Positions 16,901 through 22,526 of a stretch of 22,526 nt of DNA are shown here, piece after piece. Both the position numbers and the translations under genes were made by a program. The DNA lies in NCBI GenBank assembly GCA_002483865.1, contig DLIT01000076.1, positions 2,353 through 24,878 on the forward strand, read 5' to 3'. The notes below the pieces were generated by a model. It saw nothing but the letters and a program-made list of their open reading frames with translations. It was not told the DNA's origin and did not search any database. This stretch comes from Brevundimonas sp. UBA7635 (GTDB lineage: Bacteria > Pseudomonadota > Alphaproteobacteria > Caulobacterales > Caulobacteraceae). The number at the start of each line of letters is the position of its first letter. The stretch's first letter is position 1.

Positions 16901-17170
16901 CCCATCATCATGACCTCCCTGGCCTCGGCCTTTGGTGCCCTGCCGCTGATGCTGTGGCAGGGAGCGGGTGCGGGCAGCCGCCAGACCATCGGTGTGGTGA
17001 TTTTCACCGGGGCCCTGTTCGCTACCATCCTGACGCTGTTCGTGGTGCCGGTGATCTATGGCGTTCTGGCCCGCTTCACCAAGTCGCCGGAATGGACGGC
17101 CCGCAAGATCGAGGAGTGGGAAGCCCAGGAGCGCAGCCAAGGCCACGAGCCGGACATGAGCCCGGGCTGA
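13940..17170 (+). CDS. RND multidrug-efflux-type inner-membrane pump (AcrB family)
   Basis: A 1076-aa proton-driven transporter of the hydrophobe/amphiphile efflux family. It begins LSVRRPVFAAVGAIVLCVIG (TM1) and has the first large periplasmic loop with ELPDVDPPVVSVSTSY. The proton-relay Asp pair is in GLVVDDAIVVVENI (Asp431, Asp432), and the matching Lys in GVAAKNGILIVEFA (Lys955); 12 membrane segments fall in the usual 1+5 / 1+5 pattern. An Ala/Gly-rich stretch (about 249-284) interrupts the porter-domain sequence between IGTRG and RLGDIARIEE, where many relatives have only a few residues. The ATG at 13940 overlaps the adaptor's stop. No outer-membrane channel gene follows; a strong terminator does. 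Substrates cannot be inferred. Confidence 0.96.
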   Translation: MMLSDLSVRRPVFAAVGAIVLCVIGLAAFFFLPVRELPDVDPPVVSVSTSYAGASAEVIESRITEPIEQQIAGIQGVERINSTSRDGRSNINIEFSLDRDIDDAANDVRDRVSRVQGRLPDQADPPTVAKADSDSQPIMIMFLRSTTMSRLELTDYADRYLVDRFATVPGVAQVNIFGEQRYAMRIWLDPAAMAARGLTVNDVESSLTSQNVELPAGSLESAQKDYTVRVARTYSRPEDFAQLPIGTRGSASTAANGQAGATGVAAAMTNGVTGALIGNAAYVTRLGDIARIEEAPAEHRRLFRGNGIDQIGLAVTRQAQSNDLAISKGARALMEEIIPTLPPGTTLEVGSDNSVFTAHAIDEVWITIGISMALVAAVNFIFLGSLRAAVIPSVVAPICLLATFIVLAPLGFSLNLLTLLALVLAIGLVVDDAIVVVENIQRRLDLGEPPLVAAERGARQVFFAVVATTIVLLSVFAPLLFLPGYVGRLFVELAAAIAAAVAFSAFLALSLSPMLASKILRPAQSNGWLAQRVDWAMDKLKNSYSNSLHALLGHRLAVGGMSAVTILVAAGAGIIFFNLPNELVPNEDRGRVSVRVQGPEGAGFDYTREILMGLEPILADYRSNGEAENFLVSAPGFGGGSFNSGNAVLNLADWSRRDRSADEIAQEINGKLRNQTGAQVNASTPGAFQRGGGNSNSIEMVVTGAEYGPIYNWLQPVLAAALEYPGFSRPRLNYEPNSPRLLVDVDPQKAAALGVSSQQIGRTLETMFGSRRATTYIKGGQEYDVILQTSRDNRQDVSSLEALYVATGNGQLIPLSAVVTTKTSGDTPDRRRLDRQRAITLQADLNPGTTIADAVAFLNAEVAKQPQGVATIRWGGAARDQQEAGSAVGWAFALALLLVFLVLAAQFESWITPAVIMLTVPLAAAGGLFGLLMAGSSLNIYSQIGLIILIGVAAKNGILIVEFANQLRDQGRSVKEAIIESSTLRLRPIIMTSLASAFGALPLMLWQGAGAGSRQTIGVVIFTGALFATILTLFVVPVIYGVLARFTKSPEWTARKIEEWEAQERSQGHEPDMSPG

Positions 17171-17193
17171 TAGATCGGTTCAGACCAAGAACC

Positions 17194-17224
17194 AAGGCGG
17201 GGTGCTCGGCACCCCGCCTTTTTT
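17194..17224 (+). terminator. Strong intrinsic terminator after the RND pump
   Basis: AAGGCGGGGTGC (17194-17205) pairs perfectly with GCACCCCGCCTT (17209-17220) around a TCG loop, with T residues at 17219-17224. Starts 23 nt after the pump stop. On the minus strand the stem is followed only by a weak T-containing stretch, so it may partly serve the converging cytochrome gene. Confidence 0.93.
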
Positions 17225-17233
17225 CATGTGCAC

Positions 17234-17773
17234 CTATTCCGCGTCGGATGCCGGTTTGGCCGGGCTGTCCTGCGTCGGTCGATAGCCGGTCTCTACCTTG
17301 AGGAAGGCGATGACGTCGCGGCGGTCCTCGGGCTTGCTCAATCCGGCAAAGGTCATCTTGTTGCCGGGCAGGAAGTCGCGCGGGTTCTGCAGCCATTGGT
17401 CCAGGGCTGCTGCGTCCCAGTCAAAGCCCGCATTTCTCAGGGCGTGGGAGTAGGAATACTTGTCCAGTCCGCCGGCGCGGCGATCAAAGACGCCATGTAG
17501 ATTGGGACCCGACAGATGCGGACCGCCCGGCGTGATGGTGTGGCACGACCGGCAGCGGGCAAAGGCCCGCCGACCGTTGTCGAGATCCGCCGCATTATAG
17601 GGGGCGGGCAGGGATGCCAGGACCGCCAGCTTTTCCTCATCTGACAGCGCAGGTGCCGATGGCGGCGCAACTGCACCGGATTCCGAGGAGGTCGCGCCGG
17701 TGCCGGAATCTCCGCATCCCGCCAGTATCAGGCAGCCGCTCGCAACAAGACCGAGAAGGATTGGGCTTTGCAT
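17234..17773 (-). CDS. Membrane-anchored c-type cytochrome (predicted lipoprotein)
   Basis: A 179-aa class I cytochrome c. The N-terminus is a lipoprotein signal, with LILAGC giving the lipidated Cys20, followed by a Gly/Ser/Ala/Pro-rich tether. The heme site is CRSCH (Cys74, Cys77, His78), with GPNLHGVFDRRAG after it, and the axial Met lies in PGNKMTFAG (Met140). This GPNLHG...NKM pattern is that of cytochrome c2/mitochondrial-type electron carriers; a lipid anchor would keep it at the periplasmic face of a membrane. It likely carries electrons between respiratory complexes, but partners are not shown. ATG at 17771-17773 is the only sensible start. It diverges from feoAB across 164 bp that hold the Fur-type site. 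Confidence 0.93.
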   Translation of the reverse strand: MQSPILLGLVASGCLILAGCGDSGTGATSSESGAVAPPSAPALSDEEKLAVLASLPAPYNAADLDNGRRAFARCRSCHTITPGGPHLSGPNLHGVFDRRAGGLDKYSYSHALRNAGFDWDAAALDQWLQNPRDFLPGNKMTFAGLSKPEDRRDVIAFLKVETGYRPTQDSPAKPASDAE

Positions 17774-17859
17774 GGGCCTTTACATAGCCGAGCCGCGTCC
17801 ATTTCCCATGCGCGTTTCGTCCCAGGTGGCCAGAATGCGCCCTCACACACAGAGTCTGG

Positions 17860-17895
17860 TGGACGGGATGCGGTCGCGGCTGATAATCAGTGTCA
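17860..17895 (+). promoter_or_regulatory. Candidate feoAB promoter overlapped by a Fur box
   Basis: TGATAATCAGTGTCA (17881-17895) matches the 7-1-7 Fur consensus TGATAATNATTATCA at 12 of 14 defined positions. The same bases supply a -10-like GATAAT (17882-17887), 16 bp after TGGACG (17860-17865), close to the Caulobacter -35 TTGACG. A repressor bound here would block the promoter when iron is plentiful. The site also argues against the GTG at 17890 as the feoA start. Confidence 0.6.
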
Positions 17896-17937
17896 AAAAG
17901 GTACGGGGTGCCTGAAGGCATCTGCACATCGAGCATC

Positions 17938-18222
17938 ATGACCAAAACCATAAGATTGAGTGAGGCCCGTCGCGGTGACCGCGGCGTCATCGTCAAGGTC
18001 GGTGAACATTGCCACCATCTGGAGCATGAGGTGGAGCTGGAGCGCCGCCTGCTGGAACTGGGCTTCGTCGAAGGTGCCCAGGTCGAGCTGCTGCACGAAG
18101 GCCTGTTCGGCCGCGATCCCATTGCCTTGAAGGTGGACGACATGACCGTGGGCCTGCGCCGTCGTGAGGCAGCCACCCTCCTGGTCGAGCTGCATGATGA
18201 CGCTGCTACGGAGAGCGCCTGA
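17938..18222 (+). CDS. feoA: Ferrous iron transport protein A (FeoA)
   Basis: A 94-aa SH3-like cytosolic partner of the FeoB iron channel. The family core is RRLLELGFVEGAQVELLHEG (37-56), then LFGRDPIALKVDDMTVGLRRREA (57-79). Between the first strand (DRGVIVKVG) and the core lies an unusual Cys/His-rich stretch EHCHHLEHE (23-31), where most FeoA proteins have a short plain turn; it could contact metal, though this is inference. The ATG at 17938 is preferred over the in-frame GTG at 17890 because the latter falls inside the Fur-type operator. The stop shares one base with the feoB ATG (TGATG), so the two are cotranslated. Confidence 0.93.
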   Translation: MTKTIRLSEARRGDRGVIVKVGEHCHHLEHEVELERRLLELGFVEGAQVELLHEGLFGRDPIALKVDDMTVGLRRREAATLLVELHDDAATESA

Positions 18223-20093
18223 TGGATATGGCGGTGAAAACGCTTCGGTTCGCTCTGGTCGGCAATCCGAATAGCGGCAAGACAGCCCTGTTCAACGCCC
18301 TGACCGGCTCGCATCAGAAGGTGGCCAACTATGCGGGCGTGACGGTCGAGCGCAAGGAAGGCCGGGTAATGGCTGCGGATGGCCGTAACTTGTCGGTGCT
18401 GGACCTTCCGGGCACCTATTCCCTGCGCGCCCGCAGCCTGGACGAAGAAGTCACCCGCGACGCCGTCCTGGGCCAGTTGGCAGGCGAGACGCCGCCGGAT
18501 GTGGTGGTCTGCGTGGCCGATGCCACCAACCTGCGCCTGGTCCTGCGCCTGGCCCTTGAGCTGAAGCAGGTTGGGCGGCCAATGGTCATGGCGCTCAACA
18601 TGTATGATATCGCCCAGCGCCAGGGCCTGAGGATCGATCTGGACCAGCTGTCGGCATCTCTGGGTGTGCCGGTCGTCACGACTGTGGCGACGCGCAAGCG
18701 CGGCATCAGCGAATTGGTCGCCGCAGTCCAGGCCGAGGCGGACAGGGCTGCTCCGGCTGGCCAGAACCTTTGGGCCGTCCCCAGCCCCGTCGAGATCCGC
18801 GCGGCCCACCGCGAGGCCGAGCGGATCATGAAGGCCTGCGTGCGGCCGCCCGAGCATCCCGACACCCTGACGGGTAAGATCGACAGTGTCCTGCTGCACC
18901 CGGTGGCGGGCCTGGCCATCCTGCTGGGCGTGCTCTTTGTCATGTTCCAGGCCGTCTTTACCTGGGCGGCCCCGGCCATGGACGGGATCGAGGTCCTGTT
19001 CGGCCTGATCGGCGGATGGATCGCCACGGTTCTGCCTGACGGGCTGCTGCAAAGCCTGATCGTCGATGGCCTGATCGGCGGGGTGGGCAGCGTCCTGGTC
19101 TTCCTGCCTCAGATCCTGATCATCTTCCTGTTCATCATCGTACTGGAAGATTTTGGCTACATGGCCCGGGCGGCCTTCCTGATGGACAAGATCATGGGCG
19201 GCGCAGGGCTGCATGGCCGCGCCTTCATCCCCCTGCTGTCCAGCTTTGCCTGCGCCATTCCCGGTATCATGGCGACGCGGGTGATTGAGGCCAAGCGCGA
19301 TCGGCTGACGACCATCCTGATCGCGCCGCTGATGACCTGTTCGGCGCGTATTCCGGTTTATGTGCTGATCATTGCCGCCTTTATTCCCAATGAAACGGTC
19401 TGGGGCTTTGTCAGCCTGCAGGGCCTGGTCATGTTCGGCCTCTATGCCGCCGGGATCATCAGCGCCCTGCTGGTTTCCCTGGTGGTTCGCAAGGTCTTCT
19501 GGCGCGGGGCGGTCGAGCCCTTCATGATGGAGCTGCCAGCCTACAAGATGCCGGACGTCAAGAGCGTTCTGTTCAATCTGTGGCTGCGGGCCAAGATCTT
19601 TATCCGCCGCGCCGGGCGCATCATCCTGCCGCTGATGGTCATTGTCTGGGCGCTGTCGACCTTCCCCTATCCGCCGGAAGGGGCGACGGGGCCCGCCATC
19701 GACTATTCGTTCGCGGGCATGATCGGCAAGGCGCTGGAGCCGGTCTTTGCCCCCATCGGCTTCAGCTGGCAGATGGTGGTTGCCCTGGTGCCCGGCATGG
19801 CCGCGCGCGAGGTGGCTGTGGCGGTCCTGGGCACCGTCTATGCCGTGGCCGGGGCCGAGGAGAACGTCGGTACCCTGGCGGCGGTGCTGTCGGCCGACTG
19901 GTCGCTGGCCACAGGCCTGGCCTTCCTGGCCTGGTATGTGTTTGCGCCGCAATGCCTGCCGACGCTCGGCGTGGTGCGGCGTGAGACGGGGTCGCTGAAG
20001 TGGACCTTGATCATGGTCGGCTACCTGTTCGGTCTGGCCTATCTGGCAGCCTTCATTGTCTATCACACGGCAGTGGCCCTGGGCGGCGGCTGA
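18222..20093 (+). CDS. feoB: Ferrous iron transport protein B (FeoB)
   Basis: A 623-aa inner-membrane Fe(II) importer with a cytosolic G-protein domain. The G motifs are complete: G1 GNPNSGKT (14-21), G2 NYAGVTVE (36-43), G3 DLPG (61-64), and G4 NMYD (126-129). The helical GDI-like spacer follows, and then the transmembrane core with the two Gate-type repeats: FGYMARAAFLMDKIM and LLSSFACAIPGIMATR (containing the conserved Cys), and later VPGMAAREVAVAVLG. Length and order are normal for alphaproteobacterial FeoB, and no FeoC follows. It overlaps feoA by one base and ends before a strong terminator at 20113-20147, so feoAB is a self-contained operon, likely Fur-repressed through the site at 17881. 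Confidence 0.97.
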   Translation: MDMAVKTLRFALVGNPNSGKTALFNALTGSHQKVANYAGVTVERKEGRVMAADGRNLSVLDLPGTYSLRARSLDEEVTRDAVLGQLAGETPPDVVVCVADATNLRLVLRLALELKQVGRPMVMALNMYDIAQRQGLRIDLDQLSASLGVPVVTTVATRKRGISELVAAVQAEADRAAPAGQNLWAVPSPVEIRAAHREAERIMKACVRPPEHPDTLTGKIDSVLLHPVAGLAILLGVLFVMFQAVFTWAAPAMDGIEVLFGLIGGWIATVLPDGLLQSLIVDGLIGGVGSVLVFLPQILIIFLFIIVLEDFGYMARAAFLMDKIMGGAGLHGRAFIPLLSSFACAIPGIMATRVIEAKRDRLTTILIAPLMTCSARIPVYVLIIAAFIPNETVWGFVSLQGLVMFGLYAAGIISALLVSLVVRKVFWRGAVEPFMMELPAYKMPDVKSVLFNLWLRAKIFIRRAGRIILPLMVIVWALSTFPYPPEGATGPAIDYSFAGMIGKALEPVFAPIGFSWQMVVALVPGMAAREVAVAVLGTVYAVAGAEENVGTLAAVLSADWSLATGLAFLAWYVFAPQCLPTLGVVRRETGSLKWTLIMVGYLFGLAYLAAFIVYHTAVALGGG

Positions 20094-20112
20094 ACCCGTC
20101 CGGCAAGTGGAG

Positions 20113-20147
20113 GCCCCCCTGGACCCCGGACCAGGGGGGCTTTTTTT
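20113..20147 (+). terminator. Intrinsic terminator of feoAB
   Basis: GCCCCCCTGG (20113-20122) pairs with CCAGGGGGGC (20131-20140), an 8-nt loop, then seven T (20141-20147). Lies 19 nt after the feoB stop. Confidence 0.93.
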
Positions 20148-20413
20148 CATTTCCCGCTGACCGCTGGGTCCTCCGGTCAAGGTGGAGGATGACGGCGGGG
20201 GAACGCCTGACGCGAAAACAGCCAGGAAAAAACAGGGTCTAAAGAGTCTCAAGAGTCTCATCCGCCCCGCCTTTCGCATGGCCAGGGGACAAGCCCCCGG
20301 GCCCCTGATTATGGGGCTGGGCGACAGGGGGGCGAGCCGGAAGGTGCCCGGGCGCGGCCAATGGCAGGAAATATCAGGGATTGAAGCAGCGAGTTGCGCG
20401 CGCAAGCGCTTGA
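20148..20413. other. Intergenic region between feoB terminator and tetR
   Basis: 266 bases without a supportable gene. It contains the 9-bp tandem repeat at 20242-20259, a small hairpin GCCCC-N7-GGGGC (20301-20317) without a T-run, and, immediately after the TetR stop on the minus strand, two adjoining palindromes: TTGCGCGCGCAA (20394-20405) and AAGCGCTT (20404-20411). These might help end the tetR transcript, but no standard terminator is present. Confidence 0.4.
20242..20259. repeat. Tandem 9-bp repeat carrying two GANTC sites
   Basis: AAGAGTCTC occurs twice head to tail (20242-20250, 20251-20259). Each copy contains GAGTC, a CcrM-type GANTC methylation site, giving two sites 9 bp apart. 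Confidence 0.7.
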
Positions 20414-21040
20414 TCAGCGGCCGGTGGTCAGCTTCAGGACGACATGGACGGTAGTATCGACGATGGCCTCGGCCGTGTCGGCACGGCGCATCAGGCCAAA
20501 GCCCGCTGCCACGGATTCTACCAGGTTGGCCGTCTCATAGCTGGTCAGGCGGGGGCTGAGCCCATCGGGATGCAGGCCATTGGCGTGGGCCTGGGCTATG
20601 CGACGCTCCAGCGCCAGGTGCAGACGGCGCAGGCGCTTGATCCGACTCGTGGCAAAGTCCGGCTCTCCCATGTCGGCCAGCATATGCTCGACGCGCAGGA
20701 CGGGGCCGTGTTCTTCCCACAGGGACAGGACTTCGAGGACATAGCCTCGAACGGCATCAAAACCCCGGTCGCCGGTCCAGTCGGCATGGATGTGCCGGGC
20801 CAGGCGCTGAAAGTCCTCGCCAGCCTCCTCGCACAAGACCAGCAGGCCTTCCTCGACGGACTTGAAATAGGTGTAGAAGGTTGGGGCGGAGACCCCGGCC
20901 ACCTGAGCCACGTCCGCAGGTCGGATTTCACCCAAATGCCGGGTATTGAGCAGACCTCGCAAAGCCGTCAGCAGGGCCCGGCGCGTTCGTGCACCCCGGT
21001 TACGGATCTTGTGACCCAGCTTGTTGGTCGCGTCGGTCAT
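20414..21040 (-). CDS. TetR/AcrR-family transcriptional regulator
   Basis: A 208-aa one-component repressor. The N-terminal TetR helix-turn-helix reads RTRRALLTALRGLL (helix 1), EIRPADVAQVAGVSAPTFYTYFKS (about 38-61, recognition helix GVSAPTFYTYF), then the all-helical ligand/dimer domain with no recognisable subtype. The ATG at 21038-21040 has a pyrimidine-rich leader and no Shine-Dalgarno. Target genes are unknown: neighbours are feoAB (with its own terminator and Fur site) and a tRNA, and the RND pump is over 3 kb away, so regulation of either is not claimed. The gene probably acts at a distance or on itself. Family assignment is secure. Confidence 0.92.
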   Translation of the reverse strand: MTDATNKLGHKIRNRGARTRRALLTALRGLLNTRHLGEIRPADVAQVAGVSAPTFYTYFKSVEEGLLVLCEEAGEDFQRLARHIHADWTGDRGFDAVRGYVLEVLSLWEEHGPVLRVEHMLADMGEPDFATSRIKRLRRLHLALERRIAQAHANGLHPDGLSPRLTSYETANLVESVAAGFGLMRRADTAEAIVDTTVHVVLKLTTGR

Positions 21041-21184
21041 GGGAGGAAGGGACGAAACGGTCGCAAGGGTCCAGATGCCCTCTGAACGGGCCTAGCCGTT
21101 CCCCCCAGCCGCGACAAGCCTTGGACGAGTCTGTGTCAGGATGCCGCACGTGGCCGGCACCGGAAGGAAACAGGGATCAGGGGA

Positions 21185-21260
21185 TGGTGCCGGTTGCAGG
21201 AATCGAACCCGCGACATCCAGTTTACAAAACTGGCGCTCTACCAACTGAGCTAAACCGGC
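21185..21260 (-). tRNA. tRNA-Thr (anticodon UGU)
   Basis: On the minus strand the acceptor GCCGGTT (5') pairs with AACCGGC (3'), followed by discriminator A and an encoded CCA (21187-21185). The D arm holds AGCTCAGTTGGTAGAGC, the anticodon stem CCAGT/ACTGG encloses TTTGTAA (anticodon TGT, reading ACA), and the T arm has GGGTTCGATTCC. 76 nt including CCA; all arms pair. Confidence 0.95.
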
Positions 21261-21271
21261 ATTTTCAGTGC

Positions 21272-21300
21272 CTTATGCTAGCGGAATCTCTCTGATGCAA
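21272..21300 (-). promoter_or_regulatory. Candidate tRNA-Thr promoter
   Basis: On the minus strand TTGCAT (21300-21295) and CATAAG (21277-21272) are 17 bp apart; the second overlaps GCTAGCAT (21282-21275), close to the Caulobacter GCTANAWC element. The predicted start near 21265 is about 5 nt before the mature tRNA end. A GANTC site (21284-21288) lies in the spacer and another at 21301-21305. Confidence 0.5.
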
Positions 21301-21354
21301 GAGTCGTTGGCTCAGCTCCGCCAATTCCGTGGCCATCCCGTTTTTGGTTGTAGT

Positions 21355-21792
21355 CTAATCGAGAGCTAAGGCGATCTGTTCGGCCAGGGCCTGCTGGTCA
21401 GTCGGGTCTGCCATGCCACCCTGACCGTGGCCCTTCAGCGCCGTACCGCTCCAGCGTGGGACAATGTGGAAGTGCAGGTGGAAGACGGTCTGGCCCCCAG
21501 CCTCACCGTTGAACTGCATCAGGCTGATCCCTTCGGGCGACAAGGCCTTCTCCACCGCACGGGCGGTGCGTTGGGTGGCAGCCATCAGGTGGCTGAGGAC
21601 TTCAGGCTCGACTTCAAGAAGGTTGCGGGCCTGGGAGACCTTGGAGATGACGAGGGTATGGCCCCTGGATTGCGGAAAGGCGTCCATGAAGACCAGGACC
21701 TGATTGTCCTCCCAGACTTTGACGCTGGGGATTTCGCCGCGCAGAATCCGGGCGAAGATGTTGTCGGAATCATAGGGGCCGTGCAGGCTCAT
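21355..21792 (-). CDS. HIT-family (histidine triad) nucleotide-binding protein
   Basis: A 145-aa cytosolic HIT protein. The histidine triad HLHFHIVP sits at 105-112 (His105, His107, His109; the middle residue of the triad is nucleophile-adjacent in the family), preceded by the family start DNIFARILRGEIPSVKVWED and FMDAFPQSRGHTLVISK. Members hydrolyse or transfer nucleotidyl groups (Hint- or Fhit-like; AMP-lysine or Ap4A substrates), and the exact substrate here is unknown. The ATG at 21790-21792 has GGAG 8 nt upstream. It precedes the tRNA-Thr gene on the same strand; the tRNA has its own promoter-like element. Function assigned at family level only. Confidence 0.93.
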   Translation of the reverse strand: MSLHGPYDSDNIFARILRGEIPSVKVWEDNQVLVFMDAFPQSRGHTLVISKVSQARNLLEVEPEVLSHLMAATQRTARAVEKALSPEGISLMQFNGEAGGQTVFHLHFHIVPRWSGTALKGHGQGGMADPTDQQALAEQIALALD

Positions 21793-21873
21793 CAGTCAGC
21801 TCCGTCTTTAACGTCCACGCAGACTAGCAGGGCAGGGGGCGGCAAGGCGACAGGATTGAAGGATGGCCAGGCC

Positions 21874-22227
21874 ATGATGCGCTTCATTGTTCAGGGACTG
21901 GTGTCCGCCCTTGGGCTGTGGCTTTCAGCTCAGATCGTGCCGGGTGTCAGCTTCAGCTCGACCGGGTCACTGGTCGCGGCGGTGATTGTTCTGGCCCTGG
22001 TCAACGCCTTTGTGCGGCCGTTGATGGTGATCCTGACTTTCCCGCTGACATTGGTGACGCTGGGCCTGTTCTTGCTGGTAGTGAACGCTGCCATGATCGG
22101 GCTGACCGCCTGGTTCCTGGGCGGTTTCGTCGTTGAAGGCTTCTGGTCAGGGGTCGGCGCAGCGATCGTGACCGGGCTGATCAGCTGGGTAGCTGGCAGC
22201 CTGATCAAGGATGGCCGTCGCGGCTGA
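21874..22227 (+). CDS. Four-TM membrane protein of the YvlD / phage-holin-IV superfamily
   Basis: A 117-aa integral membrane protein with four hydrophobic segments: about 4-22 (FIVQGLVSALGLWLSAQIV), 30-50 (TGSLVAAVIVLALVNAFV), 55-78 (FPLTLVTLGLFLLVVNAAM), and 88-108 (EGFWSGVGAAIVTGLISWV). The NAFVRPLMVILTFPLTLVTLG stretch is the recognised YvlD/PF04020 signature. Despite the superfamily name, most members are chromosomal and not phage lysis proteins; no phage genes are nearby, so the role is unknown. Start: ATG at 21874 (or 21877), with a weak AAGGA at about 21859-21863. It converges with the SPOR gene with 6 nt between. Confidence 0.88.
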   Translation: MMRFIVQGLVSALGLWLSAQIVPGVSFSSTGSLVAAVIVLALVNAFVRPLMVILTFPLTLVTLGLFLLVVNAAMIGLTAWFLGGFVVEGFWSGVGAAIVTGLISWVAGSLIKDGRRG

Positions 22228-22233
22228 TCCTTG

Positions 22234-22526
22234 TTAGCTGGGACGTACAACCATGCAGGTCACGCGGCGCTCGGCCAAAGCCTTGCAGGCCCCTTCAGCG
22301 GCGGTTTGCGTCATGCCGGTAAAGCGCGAGCGATACCATCCGTTGGCAGTCTGGACGTCCTGACTGGCGCTTTGGAACTCGCTGCGGAAGCGGCGGCTCA
22401 CGTCCTTCAGCCAGTCGCGGGCCACGGTTTCTTCGCGGAACGCCCCGACCTGGACCGAATAGCGGCCCGCCGGGGCGGCAGGTGGGCTGCTGCGGCGGGC
22501 GGGCGCAGGTGCACGTGCCGACGGCG
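22234..22526 (-). CDS. SPOR-domain protein, C-terminal part
   Basis: Cut by the right edge. The visible 96 residues begin in a Pro/Ala/Arg-rich linker (APAPARRSSPPAAPAG) and then form a full SPOR domain: GRYSVQVGAFREETVARDWL, a central helix, WYRSRFTGMTQTAAEGACKA, and ERRVTCMVVRPS. SPOR domains bind denuded glycan strands at the septum, which places this protein in the periplasm during division. A Pro-rich linker plus terminal SPOR is common in D,D-carboxypeptidases, RlpA and division proteins; the catalytic part lies outside, so the protein class is open. The frame remains open to base 22526, so the GTG at 22425 is not the real start. Confidence 0.9.
   Translation of the reverse strand, partial: PSARAPAPARRSSPPAAPAGRYSVQVGAFREETVARDWLKDVSRRFRSEFQSASQDVQTANGWYRSRFTGMTQTAAEGACKALAERRVTCMVVRPS

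Noticed and set aside
17880..17890. CTGATAATCAG palindrome as an FNR/FixK site
   Set aside because: FNR-type sites need TTGAT-N4-ATCAA; the half-sites here are only 1 bp apart. The Fur 7-1-7 reading fits better.
17637..20405. Very long open frame antisense to feoAB (over 900 codons)
   Set aside because: Low-complexity Gln/His/Arg/Gly-rich translation typical of the reverse frame of GC-rich genes; feoA and feoB are certain.
20414..21040. TetR regulator as the local repressor of the RND pump or feoAB
   Set aside because: The pump is more than 3 kb away behind a terminator, and feoAB has its own Fur-type control region; no shared operator was seen.
20989..21249. Small frame ending in a peptide with GIEPATSS
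   Set aside because: This is the well-known spurious translation across the reverse strand of a tRNA gene.
21874..22227. Holin-superfamily gene as a sign of prophage
   Set aside because: The protein matches the chromosomal YvlD type and no phage structural, lysis or integrase genes are present.

Overview
The window reads as ordinary, gene-dense chromosome of a GC-rich alphaproteobacterium, most likely in the Caulobacterales (Caulobacter, Brevundimonas or Phenylobacterium type). The reasons are the gene families (two DUF2336 proteins, an Hpt protein, a TonB-like protein with a paired-cysteine C-terminal domain, a DUF938 methyltransferase), full and partial CtrA-type boxes (TTAA-N7-TTAA(C)), GANTC (CcrM-type) sites in intergenic DNA, and promoters resembling the Caulobacter housekeeping consensus (TTGACGS-N10-14-GCTANAWC). 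No insertion sequence, prophage, CRISPR array or rRNA is visible. The genus is inference, because no database search was possible.

Layout. 1-2420: the end of a winged-helix regulator, an RluF-like pseudouridine synthase, a DJ-1/PfpI-like protein without the usual cysteine, and a DUF938 methyltransferase. 2421-5642: GTP-type PEP carboxykinase with a GTG start, an intrinsic terminator, then a FAD-dependent oxidoreductase whose apparent start lies inside that terminator. 5639-11004: a TonB-like gene diverging from a soluble lytic transglycosylase, DUF2336 gene A, and an opposing gene run of DUF2336 gene B, NAD kinase and an Hpt protein. Three CtrA-type sites sit at the control regions of this block. 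11182-12707: a class II aldolase-like gene overlapping a secreted, probably beta-barrel protein. 12813-17224: an RND efflux adaptor and pump ending in a strong terminator. 17234-20147: a cytochrome c lipoprotein, diverging from a Fur-box-controlled feoAB operon with its own terminator. 20414-22526: a TetR regulator, tRNA-Thr(UGU) with a recognisable promoter, a HIT-family protein, a YvlD/holin-IV-like membrane protein, and the C-terminus of a SPOR-domain protein.

How the genes fit together. PEPCK feeds gluconeogenesis. feoA and feoB overlap by one base and probably form a ferrous iron import operon repressed by Fur. The adaptor and pump genes also overlap by one base and form two parts of a tripartite exporter, with no outer-membrane channel nearby. 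The most interesting part is 6374-11181. There a cell-wall-cutting enzyme, two paralogous HEAT-like DUF2336 proteins and a phosphotransfer protein lie together under apparent CtrA control, which suggests an uncharacterised cell-cycle or polar-development module. Several convergent gene pairs have no spacer at all and share palindromic stop-codon junctions (TGATCA, CTAG, CTAG).
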